DNA of 52,592 bases from Parachlorella kessleri (lineage: Eukaryota; Chlorophyta; Trebouxiophyceae; Chlorellales; Chlorellaceae): contig BBXU01001602.1 in NCBI GenBank assembly GCA_001598975.1, positions 1-52,592 of the forward strand. The letters run 5' to 3'. The translations under genes and the position numbers were made by a program. The notes under the pieces were generated by a model. The model saw only the letters and a list, made by a program, of their open reading frames with translations. It was not told the DNA's origin and did not search any database. Numbering within the stretch: position 1 is the first letter of the stretch; every line of letters begins with the position of its first letter. This document shows positions 34,620 to 46,326 of this stretch, piece after piece.

Positions 34620-37600
34620 ATGGGTATTCAAGGCCTGCTGCCGCAGCTCAAGTCAGTGACCGCCAAGGCACACGTCTCCAAATACAGAGGCCAACGGGCG
34701 GCCGTGGATGCCTATGTGCTGCTCCACCGTGGGGCCTACACCTGTGCCAGGGAGATATGCGAGGGAGAGCCCACCAACAGGTGTGCATCCCGCTCCAGGG
34801 CCGAGCTCTGGTGTGCAGCTTAAGGCTACCGCTCGTGGCTTTGTTGAGAGTGTCGTAAGTCGTGGAGTCTCGCGCTGCCTCAGCCACGGCACAAATGATG
34901 CCTTACACGGTGGTTGACTGCCTCGGTGGTTGTTTACTGCCTCTGTGCTTGCAGCTTGTTCCCCCTTTCTGATGCCTGCTTATTGACGCAGCTGGCACAC
35001 GCCACACTGCTGTCTGACTGCTGTCTGACCCCTTCCTGTCACTCGCATTTCTATCTTGAATGATGCCTGCAGGTGCACAGAGTACTGCATGGGAAGAATA
35101 CAGCTGCTGCTGCATGCTGGTGTCATACCTGTGGTAGTCTTTGACGGTGGGCGACTTCCAAACAAAGACGATGAGGAGCGCAGCCGTGCAAGGTAACAAG
35201 GCATATCCAGCACCACCTTTATAAGGCCAGTTTGCTGTGAGTGGATGGAAGTAGACAGCAAGCCAGTGCGAACACACATCTTAATTGCGGGAGTACGCCG
35301 AGCTTGACAAGTTGGTGTGCTGGCGTCCATGCAGGTCACGTGATGAGAACAGGGCCAAGGCACGGGCACTGTGGCAGCAAGGCAATAAGACGGCTGCTTA
35401 CGAGTGCTATCAGCGGGCAGTAAACATCTCGCCTGCTGTGGCCAAGGGCTTCATCGATGTGAGATATCGTGACTCCGCTCCCTGTCATCGCTATCTACCT
35501 TGCGCAATAAGCGAAGGAATTCTCATTGCAGCGTCTTAGCCATGCACTCCATATTACTCTTTCAGCTATACTTCTGCTTTGCGTTTGCCTTGAAATATAT
35601 GATCCACTGTTTGCGCCCATCCACAGGCCCCACCACCTGTGCCCTGCTTGCAGGCCCTCAAGCGCCAGGGGGTGCACTTCATTGTGGCACCCTATGAGGC
35701 TGATGCCCAGATGGCATACCTGGCGTTGAATGGACAAGTGGATGTGGTCATCACTGAGGACAGCGACCTGCTGACGTATGGCTGCCCCAGGGTGAGCAGC
35801 GCGCTGCCATGCAACCCAGCTGGTGAAGCTGGCCTTTTATACCTCATCTGGGGAAGCAGGGCATTTGCAATGCAAGCAGGAGTGGACTGCCTGTCAGGGA
35901 CGACAGTATGGCTACATATGCATTGCAGGGGCGGAGCCCTCAGGTTGCGTGTCTGTATGTGTCCAGGTGTTTTTCAAGATGGACAAGTCGGGTGATGGGG
36001 AGGAGGTGGAGCTGAGGAACCTGGTTCATGCCCGGGAGCTGAGCTTCCTTGGTTTCACCCATGACATGTTCCAGGAGGTGCACCCGCCATTTGTTTAGTG
36101 CAGCATTATGTGTAGTATGCCCTGAGATTCGCCTGCTCTCACCTGTTAAGCGTGACCTTTTACCCCTGCAGTGTTCATGTTTGCAGAAGGTACAGCCCTG
36201 TGACATGTAGTGCACACTTGTGACGCAAGCTCTTTTAATGGCGCTCCCTGGTGCAGATGTGCATCCTGGCTGGGTGCGACTTTGTGAAAGCCCTGCCAGG
36301 CGTGGGGATCAAGAAGGCGCACCAGCAGATACGTCAGCGCAAGAGCTTTGTCAAGGTGGGCCCGGTCATATGTGAGTGGTTACTGCAGGCTTTGGCAGTC
36401 CACCAACCCAGCTGCACGCGGTCTGCTGGCTGTCAGGTGACCAGCATGGGTGCAAAACCAGGGTAACCCAGCTTGTGGATGAGTGATCTTGCCAAGCCGG
36501 CCACATGCTGACAATGCTCTCTCCAATTTGTGATGGTGCTATTCCTTGCACAGGTGATAAAAAACCTGCGGTTCAGCGGCACGCCAGTGCCCCAGGACTA
36601 TGAACGGCGGGTGCAGCGTGCCATTTGGACCTTTAACCACCAGCGCATCTACTGCCCGCAGCGCCGGATGCTGGTGCACTTGCGAGATGTGTCAGGGGGC
36701 AAGCTTGGACATGGAGCGCTTGTTCCCGCTGCAGCAGAGGTCAGGGAATGTCAGGCACCCGCACCTGCATGCCGATGCGCAGGCTTGTCATGGTGGCAGG
36801 ATGTTGCTAACTCAGGTTGGCGGGGCCCGATTCAAAGCATGGATTGAAGCTTGTCTAAGCGCCGGAGCCAGTACGATCTGCCTCCCTTGTTGAAACCTTG
36901 CAACAGCACCACCTGCAGTCTCGGCGCCACAGTTCCTTCTTCCCTGGTCTCTGCCGTCTGCCATCTCTTCGCGTTTCATGGCTGCGTGAGGGCAGTATGC
37001 GACTGTGACACTGAGCGGCGGTGTTGCCTTGGTGCAGCTGGCAGATGGGGAGGACGACTTCTTGGGCCCCCTGCTGGCAGACGATGTGGCACAAGCCATT
37101 GCAACAGGTAAGCCGCATTGAGTCTGTTCTATTCTGTGGTTCGGTCGTGTGCACCCACCTTGAGTTATTCACAACAGGAGCCACAGCCTTGCATCAGAGT
37201 GAAGGTAGGTCAAGCATGGCTTGCAAGACTGCTGATGTACAAGAGATGAAGCCACTCCTGTTGTCCCTGTGTGCGCAGGTCAGCTAGACCCCATTACCAA
37301 GCTGCCATATGGGGCAGGCTTGGAGGGCCTGCCATGCACTGCGCCGCAGCAACAGGACCCACCTTCACACGCCAGCCAGGGCTCAGATGCTGACCCGGGT
37401 GTCTTGCAGAATCGGCGGCATCATCATCATCAGCAGCAGCAGCAGCAGCAGGGGCAGCAAGAGAAGGGCAACGACAGCAAGGCTGCTGCCCTTGGTAATG
37501 GTGGCAACACGCTGGCCAACTATGGCTTCCTGCGGCATAGTGGGTCGGCTATGAAAGAATTCAAGCGACCCCGCAGCAGCAAGGAGGCTGGGACTCGCGG

Positions 37601-38684
37601 CCAGCACCAGCAGGAGCAGCAGGAAGGCGAGCCTCAGGACGGGCCTTCCAGGGGTGCTGTACGTGCACCAGCGCACAAGCTTGGCGTTGCCCCATGCGCA
37701 AACCCCGGAAGATGTACACAAGCAGCTTTCTTGGGCCAGCTCCAGTCCGCAGAGGCGGCCCTACCTTGCATCGTCGGAGCCCGTGATGAGGCACAGCCTG
37801 CAGGTGGCCATGGGAGCCTGCATCGACACGGCTCTCCTGCTGTACCTAAGAGGAGCGGCATTTCAGGGCTGATGGCAAAGCTGCGGGCAGACCTTGATGA
37901 ACCGGGCATAGATGAGTTGCTGCAGAGGCAGCCAGCCAGGAATGAACCAGACTTGGCAGCAATGGGGCAGACTGGGTGCACAACTGTGGAACACTGTGCC
38001 ACTCCTCCGAGCCGTTGCGCAAAGCAGCAATCCTCCCTGAAGGGTTTGGGCCTGCAGTCCTCACCTACCATGGATGAGTTAATGACCAGGGGCTGCAGGG
38101 AGCACGGGTCCGGCATGGGACAGCTGGAGAGGTTGCACTGCATCCCAGACTCGCCAGCGGCCAACAGCTGTGGTGCAGCCCCCCCTCAGCCGCCGCAGCG
38201 GCATGGGGACCAGCAGGTCACTCCAGGGTTTTACGCTGTGGGAGGCAGTGAAGAGCAGCCTGAGGTACGCCCCGTGCTGTGTTCGCCTCAGCTGCTTGAG
38301 GAGAGAAATCTGTTGGAGGACTGTAAGGGCCCCCAGGCCCTGTCAGCTGGAGGGGCAACGAAGACGGCCATGTCTTCCTTGGAGCACCTCCCAGCGTTTG
38401 CCCAGGAGGCCAAGGCTGCCGTTGACCGTATCGCAGTCCAAGCTGTAAGAGAGTCTGCCGCGATGGCATTACATGCCCCACAAGTGCAGCCCCCAGCCTA
38501 CCTGCAGCGCCGCCAGCAGCTGCAACAGAGCAGCAGTGCAGCATTAAAACGACCTTTCAGCGTGCCCAGGAGGGTGGCTGCTCCTGACAGGGACAAGGAG
38601 AACAGCACCTTGGGCCCTGCTAACAAGCGCAGCAAGCCAGAGGCACCGCTGTCTAACATGTTTAGTAAGTTTGCGTGCAAGTAG
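34620..38684 (+). CDS. EXO1: Exonuclease 1 (XPG/FEN1 family)
   Basis: 5'-3' DNA exonuclease and flap nuclease of mismatch repair and end resection, acting in the nucleus. Exons 34620-34780, 35073-35192, 35335-35458, 35654-35791, 35966-36076, 36257-36355, 36554-36688, 37038-37107 and 37279-38684 give 787 residues. The protein begins [14 protein letters not shown], with the N-terminal glycine needed at the active site. Metal ligands fall at the positions known from human EXO1: Asp30 ([10 protein letters not shown]), Asp78 (VVVFDGG), Glu150 and Asp152 (APYEADAQ), Asp171 and Asp173 ([10 protein letters not shown]); the next is Asp226 ([17 protein letters not shown]), with the helix-hairpin-helix. 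Beyond [20 protein letters not shown] the last exon encodes about 465 disordered residues with a His/Gln tract near 37415-37460 and a basic end ([20 protein letters not shown]) that could be a nuclear signal. The donor of exon 7 could instead be at 36739. Confidence 0.94.
34921..35063 (+). repeat. Dispersed repeat, copy 1 (EXO1 intron 1)
   Basis: Shares with 48131-48268 the blocks TGCTTGCAGCTTGT, CCCTTTCTGAT, TTGACGCAGCTGGCAC, CCACACTGCTGTCTGAC and CCCCTTCCTGTCA in the same order and orientation. Copy 1 carries an extra direct 11-base duplication of TGCTGTCTGAC. It ends close to the splice acceptor of EXO1 intron 1. Confidence 0.85.
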
Positions 38685-38810
38685 GTAGCCATGATGATAC
38701 CCAGGCCTCTGGAAGGCGGCATATGGCGAGCAGGGCAGCCTATAGAGTGGCAGGGGCGTCAAGTTGCAGTAAGCCATGGGTAGTTTGGAAATGGAGGTTT
38801 TAGTAGTGCA

Positions 38811-38815
38811 TGTAA
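38811..38815 (+). terminator. TGTAA polyadenylation-type signal of EXO1
   Basis: TGTAA about 127 bases past the EXO1 stop codon, matching the green-algal UGUAA signal. Confidence 0.5.
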
Positions 38816-38977
38816 CCCAAGTCAAGGAGAGGGGCTACCAGGTTACCAGCCCGTTTGTCTGGCTTGTGTATTTATTTGCAACTATTGCAAGTATTTTACA
38901 TCTTGTGTGCAATTCAATTGTCATTGTGGGTGACTAGGGTCAAAACAAGATAAGCCTTCAGTAACGGATGGCCTGAC

Positions 38978-38982
38978 TTACA
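38978..38982 (-). terminator. TGTAA polyadenylation-type signal of ubiquitin ligase
   Basis: Minus-strand TGTAA about 227 bases past the stop at 39209. Confidence 0.4.
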
Positions 38983-39208
38983 AGCAGGGAGCCCTATTTG
39001 GCAGTGCAGAATGTTGCAGGATGCCCTTGAATGATACCACGAACCTACCCCTGACGCTGCGTCTAACCTGGTCAGCAGCCTACAAAAATTTAAGTCCCAG
39101 CACAAGAACAAAGCCGTGCTAGACCAGCAACAAAAAATAAGAGCATACACAGAAGACATACATTGGCAGTAAGTTGATGTAGAAACATCAACTATGGCGC
39201 CCGGAGGG

Positions 39209-42200
39209 CTACAAGGGTGGCAGCACTCGGCGGCATGTCGGGCATTCCATCTTCACATTCATCCATCGTTCCAAGCAGGGTGTGTGGAAGAAATGGTCGC
39301 ATGGGGTCACCATACGGCCTTGGGGTTGCTCCACCGCGACAGGGCACATGCAGATCACACACTCCTGCGTGCCATCGCCCGTCTCAATATCACACTGGGT
39401 GCACATGCTGCTGCGGTCCTTGGGCAACCGTGCGGGGCGGTGGTAGTCATACTTGGGCGGCAGGAACCTCTATAGGCACAAGAAATGGGGGTTGCCCCTG
39501 CTGCTTATAGAAGCAAGGGTGATCAACTGTTTTCACAGTAACAGTGATGTTAGCCGCGCAGTTGCACAAGCAAAGTGTTGTTTGCACCACATCCAAACAC
39601 ACCTTAGGGATGAAGCACCTTGGACCTTTGTAATACTGCAAGAGTAGAATAGCTGCCTGCAACAAGCAACACCACCAATAATTCGGAGCAATACAGGGTG
39701 CGCAGCAATGCTACTGTGGTAGGCATCACTTTCAGTAAGGAACAGCCAAACGCTTGCCCCCACATCTACCACAAGTGATAGACAGGTCACTATGCCCCCG
39801 CAAAGCATGTGCTTCCCAGCTGGGCAAGAGTGCGCATCGGCTGTGATAGAGTGCCCCCTATCCAAGGGGACCTCTCGCCCAACACCCCATAAGCGGCACA
39901 GTAACAACTGCTCCATCCTGACCAAATATCCCCTGCCACCCATGTCTGCTGCTCCTGGCGTAGCTCAGCTGAGCTGTGATGCTGCCTGCACTGACCTGGG
40001 CACCAACAAACAGCACCAGGCAGACGCAGACCCAGGGGCTGGGTGCGACCCGCAGCAGATTCTTGGGGCAGGAGTAGAGGTACAGCGGCAGCGCCAGGCG
40101 TGCCAGGGACATGCCCACCACGTACAGGGGCCGCAGCGGCTGGCGACAGTCTGTGCGCACGCACAGCACGATCTGCGGGATCCAGAAGCTGAACAGCAGG
40201 AACACTGCCAGCTTCATGAACCTGCAGGGACAGATATGAGCATAGGGAGGTCCTGTCATGACTTCAGCCATCATGACTTCTAACTTCTTGGCCGGCTACC
40301 CGACATGAAGGACAGCATGGTTCATGACAAGCGCTTGTTCCTGGCAAGACTTGCACTCCTCCAGCAGCAGCGACAGCAGCAGCAAAAGCGGGAAAATAGT
40401 CAACGCCACAACCCCCATCACGCTCGCTGCCCTTGCCCACCTTTGCAGGTAGTAGGACAGCAGGATGCCTCCCAGCAGCGCCCCATAGAAGCGTCCATAC
40501 AAGATACTGAGCTCGCGTTGTGCTGTCCAGGGGTCTAGCCCTCCACTGTGCCGCGCGCGCCAAACGGACAGTAGGAACCGCATCTCAAAGATGGCAAACA
40601 GGCAGAAGGAGAAGAACGCTGCGAAAGGGAAGGGACCACAGTAGGCATCGTTACATGAAAACACAGCAGATAACACTGCAATGTAGTAATACGTGTAGGT
40701 GCGCCGTTACAACATCAGACCAGAGGAGGTGTTTGGCCTGGCAGTTGGGTTCATAAAAAACATGCAGGACACAGGGAGACCCCTTTACAAGCCTCCTGTC
40801 AGATGTCTGACCCTGGTTATGCCTGTCGCCACGCCTGAAGGTACACCCACTTCTAGACTCTCTCGCCGACATGCACGTGCAACCTCCACCCAGGCTACCC
40901 AGCAGCGCCAACGCCAACGTGCCTGCCACCGCAAAGGCGTTGAAGAGCGGCTCCACCATGATGCCGACTGTGAGGTGCAGCAGGCACAGGTAGGCATCCA
41001 GCAGGGCCTGCTGCGCGATGGTCAGCAGTGACACCTTGGAAGCCAGTGCCTGCGTGCTGCTGGCCTCCATCTGACGCACCAGCAGCATGATCTGCGGGCG
41101 GGGCAGCAGGGTGGCAAAGTTCGGGCGGGAAGGAGAGATATATGGGCGCTTGCTCGGCTAACAAGAGCCCATAGGTGCACCGTGCTTTGTACTGGGACAG
41201 CAGTCAACGTCTAGTACCTGCCCCATCCCGGATTGGGCAGGAAGGCAAGTGGGACTTCACGCCCTTGCCAGCCATGTTTCGCCACCTCAGCACAACCACA
41301 GTGGACACAAATGCGTATGATCCATGCCCCACTCTGTGCAAGTATCACGGTGCACCCCTCTGCGCCTTTGTGCCCCCCTGGCCGCCACCTTTCTAACTGT
41401 TAATTGCTCAACCTACCTGAACAAACGCCAGGGCAGTGATCATGATGGTGTAGTTGACCGCCTTGGCATAGTAGGCCTCAATGTGTGTGGTGGTGGCGTT
41501 CAGGCCCAACACCAGCCCGCAGTTGCTGCTGCTAATGGTCCCATTCACCACAAGGTCCTCCATGCTGTGCCCAACCTGCCAGCAAGCACGCAACCAGGCC
41601 TAAGGCAGAGGTTGTGACGGGGGCATTCGGTCCCAAGGAGTGTTCTACCACTTCCGCTAGTTTACCACAATGCACCTCGAATTTTCATGCTGGCTTTGCT
41701 GTGAAACGGCGACTGCCCTGCCTCACAGAGAACACAGCATGTGGCCTACCGCTGCTCCCTGCTGCCGAGCCGAACAACCTGCAGCTACCATCCCCGCCCA
41801 CCTTGATCCCCTCCTCTCCATCTTCCAAGGGCCGCCTGAGAAGTCCCTCGGATCCGGCAGCGCCGCCACCCTGCTTGGTGGTGTTGCTGTGCCGTAGCTT
41901 GAGCTCCAACGCAAACTGGCACTGGCGGGGTCCACCGCTCAGGGCTGCCGCCTGAGCAGTGCGGCTGCTACTACTGCTGCTGCTCTCAGAGGACAGCCAG
42001 CTGCTGGCTGCCTGTCGCAGAGCTTGCCTGCTCGGAGACAGTGTCGCACCAAGAAGTGCAGATTCAGTTGCCATGACACGAGTCCATCGAAGGGGTCGTG
42101 CGCCTAACGCCCCCTCCTACTGGTGACCACGCCAGTGCCCATGCCAGCCATCCAACACCGGCAGGCAAGCTTGCCAAACCCAGCGAATGCCAGAATGCAT

Positions 42201-43323
42201 GCAAACCGGCAGTGCAGACAGAGGACCTCCACCCACCTGTAGTCTGGCAACTGTAGCGGGTTGTGGTGCCCCGAATGCGGCAGCGTGACGGGCGTCACTG
42301 GCTCCAGCACACCCATCACCCTCCCCACATCCACTACATACACTCCCTGCACAAGACAGGCGGGACAGGTTGGTGGGCAGCAACAAGAACAAGGCCAGCG
42401 TGCGCTTTCTTGGATTTAAGGAGTCCCATGGAGAAAGTCATTGCAAAATTGTCAAGAAGGTTCGAGGCTAGACCAGAGGTAAACATCGACCTGCGCCTCA
42501 GGTAACTTTCCCTCCGGTGGCACGGGTAAACTGCAGTTCCCTGTCCTGATAACCTCCAGCCAGCTGGGCAGAAAACAACAGCGAGCCAGGCCCACCTGCA
42601 CCCTAAGTAGCACATCTGCCTCGGAGGCATACATGCCATCCCTCAGCACAAGGTCCCCTTGCACATTGTGAACCCCAGGGCGGAAGCTGAGCGTGGTCGT
42701 CAGCTTGAAGACCACCATGCCCGACTGCTGCGAGAGGAAAGAGCTTCCAAAAGCTGCATCCAGATGCTGCTTGCCCCAGCTACCTGCAAATAGTAGGGCG
42801 GCGATGCCAACAGTTGCCAAGGAAGGTCTGGCAAAGGCTCTCAGGTCCCCAAACCTGGACTGGCACACCCTTGCTGCAAGCCCTCCCAAGCCTTGCTGAT
42901 AACGACAAGTTAACGCGCGCTGCAAGCTGCAAGCCCCCCTTTCAGCAGGAAGATGTGATGTATGCTGCACAAGCTGCTGGTCGGCAGCTATTGATACCTC
43001 TATACGTGCCGCTGACATTCTGCGGTAACTGCTGCGCAGAGTCAGCAGCCGCTGCTCTTCTTGCTGCTGGGGACGGTCCAGGACCCTGTGTCGCGTCCAC
43101 CTGCTGGAGGTGCCGGGTGTGTATCTGCATACCAACACCAAGAAATCGCCCCAATGAAAAGGCACCTACGGAGTCACCAGGGGTTGCTGGCACTCAGTAA
43201 ATGCGTGCCAGCCCAGGTGCGCACCTGGCCTGCGGGCTCCAGCGTCCTGGGAGGCTGGCTAAGCACCAGTAACAGGCCAGTCAGCAGCAGGCCTGTCGCC
43301 CGCCTGGCCCCAGCGCCACTCAT
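39209..43323 (-). CDS. Tul1/FLY1-type transmembrane RING-H2 E3 ubiquitin ligase
   Basis: Endomembrane ubiquitin ligase related to yeast Tul1 and Arabidopsis FLY1/FLY2, which act in Golgi or endosomal protein quality control and wall modification. Exons in transcript order: 43323-43225, 43124-42998, 42783-42596, 42346-42237, 42027-41802, 41575-41417, 41091-40899, 40618-40441, 40221-39996, 39656-39603 and 39469-39209; 606 residues. A signal peptide (ARRATGLLLTGLLLVLSQP) leads a luminal domain with the family block QNVSGTYRGSWG, GMVVFKLTTTLSFRPGVHNV and QGDLVLRDGMYASEADVLLR. Several membrane segments follow, including YLCLLHLTVGIMVEPLFNAF and FFSFCLFAIFEMRFLLSVWR. The C-terminus is a RING-H2 (CVIC...CDHFFHTPCLERW...CPTC). 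The start of exon 5 (42027) is the least certain join. A GC donor at 40922 in place of GT at 40898 would delete eight residues and match the family better. Confidence 0.92.
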
Positions 43324-43705
43324 AGGTCCCAGTCAACTTGAAGCATGCGGCCCAAAGTGGGTGGGAACAGAAAGACTTATGAGAGAGCCAGAACCGAGAG
43401 CTAAGCTAAGCTTTGTTATAATCACCCGCCCAGCGTCTCTTGGACGTTCCCCTCGAAGGCTGGAGACCGACGCACTGGACAGGTTTTACTCAGGCTCAAA
43501 CCAACTTCGTCCCTTGCTTGGAGCATGTCCTGTAGCAGGTCTGGGAGTTTCACCCCTGCTTTGGCGCGGCCAGCTGGCGTGGTCGACTGATGGAAGACAG
43601 GTGAACTATACAAGTGCAGCATACCACCATCTGACCCTTCATAATCTCGATAATCAATCAGGCCGGACCGCCAGTGCGTCCCAGCTTAGAGCGTGATCAA
43701 CATCA
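43324..43705. promoter_or_regulatory. Shared upstream region, ubiquitin ligase / DENR
   Basis: 382 bases between divergent ATGs (43323 minus, 43706 plus). No clear core promoter element was identified. Confidence 0.4.
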
Positions 43706-45111
43706 ATGGCAGATGCTGCTGCCCCACCAGCACCACTTCAAGTGCACTATGACCCTATCACAGGCAAGTAACAGCGACTGGCTCTCTTGAAATAATGACA
43801 AGCTACAGCAGGGAGTTATGGCCGGCTATTGGCCCCTCACTCCACACAGCTGGCACACTGCCTCACATAAAGCCTCAGTCCACTAAGGCGGCTTGTAGGC
43901 TTTCTTGGTGCCTTGGGTATATGTGCTGCTAAACAGACCACCAGGCCTTGCAGGTGTGCCCCCGGAGTTCAACGAGTACCTGCCCAAAGACAGTGAGGAA
44001 TACAAGAAGTGGAAGGCAGCCACACAGTCAGGAGCAGTGGAGGGGCAGCTAGAGCAGTTATCAATCAAAGACGGAGGTGCAGCACCGGCGATAGAGGCTG
44101 AGCTCAAGCAGCAAGGCGGCAAGAAGAAGAAGAAGCAGAAACCTGAGGTATAGGCTTCGGGTCTGTGAGGTTGTGACGGGGGTGCAGCGGCTACAGGGTC
44201 CGCGTGGTTCGTGCATCATGAGCTACTGACACCCACTGCCTGTTAGCCAGCGGCTTTTCCACCAGTGACCTAGACCCGCCGGCTGCTGTCCCAACACCAC
44301 AAGCACCGGGGAGGTTCGCTTGGCTAACGTTGTGCAGCTGCACATCTTTGTCAAAAGTTGCCTTAACCCCCGTGGAGTACTGCCCTCTGCAATTGCAGGT
44401 GGTGCTAGAACGCAACACACGCAACAAGAAGAAGTGCGTGACCACCATAACAGGGCTAGACCAGTTTGGGGTCAAGCTCAGTGACGCGTCCAAGCTGTTT
44501 GGCAAGAAGTTTGCCAGCGGGGCCTCTGTGACGAAGAATGCGGAGGGCAAGGAGCAGATAGATTGCCAGGTACGCGGGGCGGGGCATGCGCGACTGGTGG
44601 ACCCTGGCTTGGCTACCAGGCAACCAGGCTACTTTGCTGTTGCTGACTGTGTGGTTGAAAGCGGCATGAAGGGGAGCTAATTCTACCCTGTGACATATCC
44701 TGCATCACCTTAAGAATCTCATTCGCTGTCAGACACATAGATCAATTCATGTGCCCTGTCATGCGCCTGCCATGTGAACAATCCGTCAGATCTAATATTC
44801 CACGTTGGGTATTTGCCACATTCAAAAGCTTATAGGCAGTGTATGGTGCAGACACCTTGCAGCCAACCCTGTCGTGCAGACAGCGCGCAGATTTGCCTCT
44901 CTGTTGTACCACCCTGCCACCAAACACCAAGTGCTGCTTCGGTCCCGAGTTCGGATTGTGGGCTTCTTTCCCCGATGTGCAGGGCGACTTCTTGGACCAG
45001 GCAGTGGAGGTGATTCTCAAGCAGTGGAAGGAGGTGAAGAAGTGCGATATCTACTTTATTGCCGACAAGAAGAAGCAGCAGTACTTTGATGGAGAGGAGG
45101 ATGAAGATTAG
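43706..45111 (+). CDS. DENR: DENR (density-regulated protein), SUI1-domain translation factor
   Basis: Partner of MCT-1 in ribosome recycling and re-initiation after short upstream frames; cytosolic. Exons 43706-43763, 43954-44147, 44399-44569 and 44983-45111 give 183 residues. The N-terminus is MADAAAPPAPLQVHYDPITG, leading to GVPPEFNEYLPKDSEEYKKW, where family members usually have a cysteine-bearing segment before the conserved PxEYxEY motif. A lysine-rich linker (GGKKKKKQKPE) precedes the SUI1 domain: VVLERNTRNKKKCVTTITGL, FGVKLSDASKLFGKKFASGA, then VTKNAEGKEQIDCQGDFLDQ and IADKKKQQYFDGEEDED at the end. The first intron starts with GCAAGT, a GC donor; the nearby GT would break the frame. 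Confidence 0.92.
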
Positions 45112-46326
45112 GGCGGTTTCCAATCCATGGTGGGCATCTGTAGCCCACCTGCAGAAGTAGGTAACCTAGGTATGACAGAGGGCGGGGACGCGTGTGGGTG
45201 TTGGCAGTGTGCCTTGCTTGCTTGACGTCAGCACGCCGCGAGAGTTAGGTGGGTTACCAGTGCTCTTTGCTGGCAGACGACCCTGTGGCTGACAGGGCTG
45301 CGTACCAAGGATGACCCGCGCCCACGGGTAAGCGTCGCAGGTGTGCCCTCAAGCCAGCGTTGACAATACACCTGTGCTGGCAAGGGTAAAACGTGATGGT
45401 GGCCTCCTAGGCATGGCCTGTTGCTGTGCCAGTTGGCCTGGAGTGCAAGTGGTAGCTGGGACTTCATTACCGCCACTTGACACTGGCAGGAACGGTCAGC
45501 TGATTGATAAGAAGCACAAGGAACCCACAGCCCCAATTTCCATGGAACTAACCTGTCGATGCCACTGTACAACTAGTTCCAGGACTTACAAGCCAAGCTC
45601 CATAAAAACAGGTGCATGAAGCTTGTGTTCTGCACAGTGTGCCGTAGCCACTGGTGTTAGTATTTCTGTCTACGCTGGCCCCATTGGTTGCCCTGTGCCG
45701 TGTCCCGTTTCCGTTCCTCGCGCAAAAATGGACACACAAACAGAACAACCACAAGCCGAGGAGGTAGATGGATGTCAACCTAAGGACCTACATAAATGCA
45801 GAGCAATTTTCTGGCTTACCCCACAAGGTCAGAGGAACGAAATCGCTCCCCCGCCCTATTCAGCCCAACCGTCCCAGCACTGATGGAAACCTATGAGTGG
45901 CTGATAACACCAGCCAGTGCCATGTGGTCAAGTACAAAAACAACCCAAGTGGAATTGACACTAGGCAGAGCCTCAATACATAATCAAAAGCGTCTCTCCT
46001 TACATACATGCGGAAACACCAGTGCACAATGCCTGTACGATGCTAAGATGAAACCTTCTGCCTCGCCAACCCAGCAAGCTAGGGCGGTCTTGGCTTGCGA
46101 TTTATACTTGCACCTAACAAATATTGCAGGCATTGTCGGCCCATACCCTAATCTCGCTGCCCACAACCATCCTCCTAGCTGCCGTGCCCCCTAGGCTAGG
46201 GCCAAACCACTGGGTGGTTTTGCCATAGGACAGTTCAGAGACCAAATGCAGAAAGATTCCAAGTGCTGCATCATTCGCCCCACCCGGAAGCTACCGCCTT
46301 GTGTACGACTTTGGGTGACTGCAATT
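45112..46326. other. Convergent 3' region between DENR and DUF3700 genes
   Basis: About 1.2 kb for two 3' UTRs. No supported gene; a minus-strand TGTAA lies at 46000-46004. Confidence 0.5.
46000..46004 (-). terminator. TGTAA polyadenylation-type signal of DUF3700 gene
   Basis: Minus-strand TGTAA about 323 bases past the stop at 46327; plausible but distant. Confidence 0.35.

Larger units (their letters stand above)
38685..39208. other. Convergent 3' region between EXO1 and ubiquitin ligase
   Basis: About 520 bases shared by two 3' UTRs, with a TGTAA motif on each strand (38811 plus, 38978 minus). Nothing else was seen. Confidence 0.6.

Noticed and set aside
36689..36739. Longer EXO1 exon 7 using the donor at 36739
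   Set aside because: It keeps the frame but adds a low-similarity segment before the DDFLGP block; the GTGTCA donor at 36689 gives the expected spacing. Left as an alternative only.
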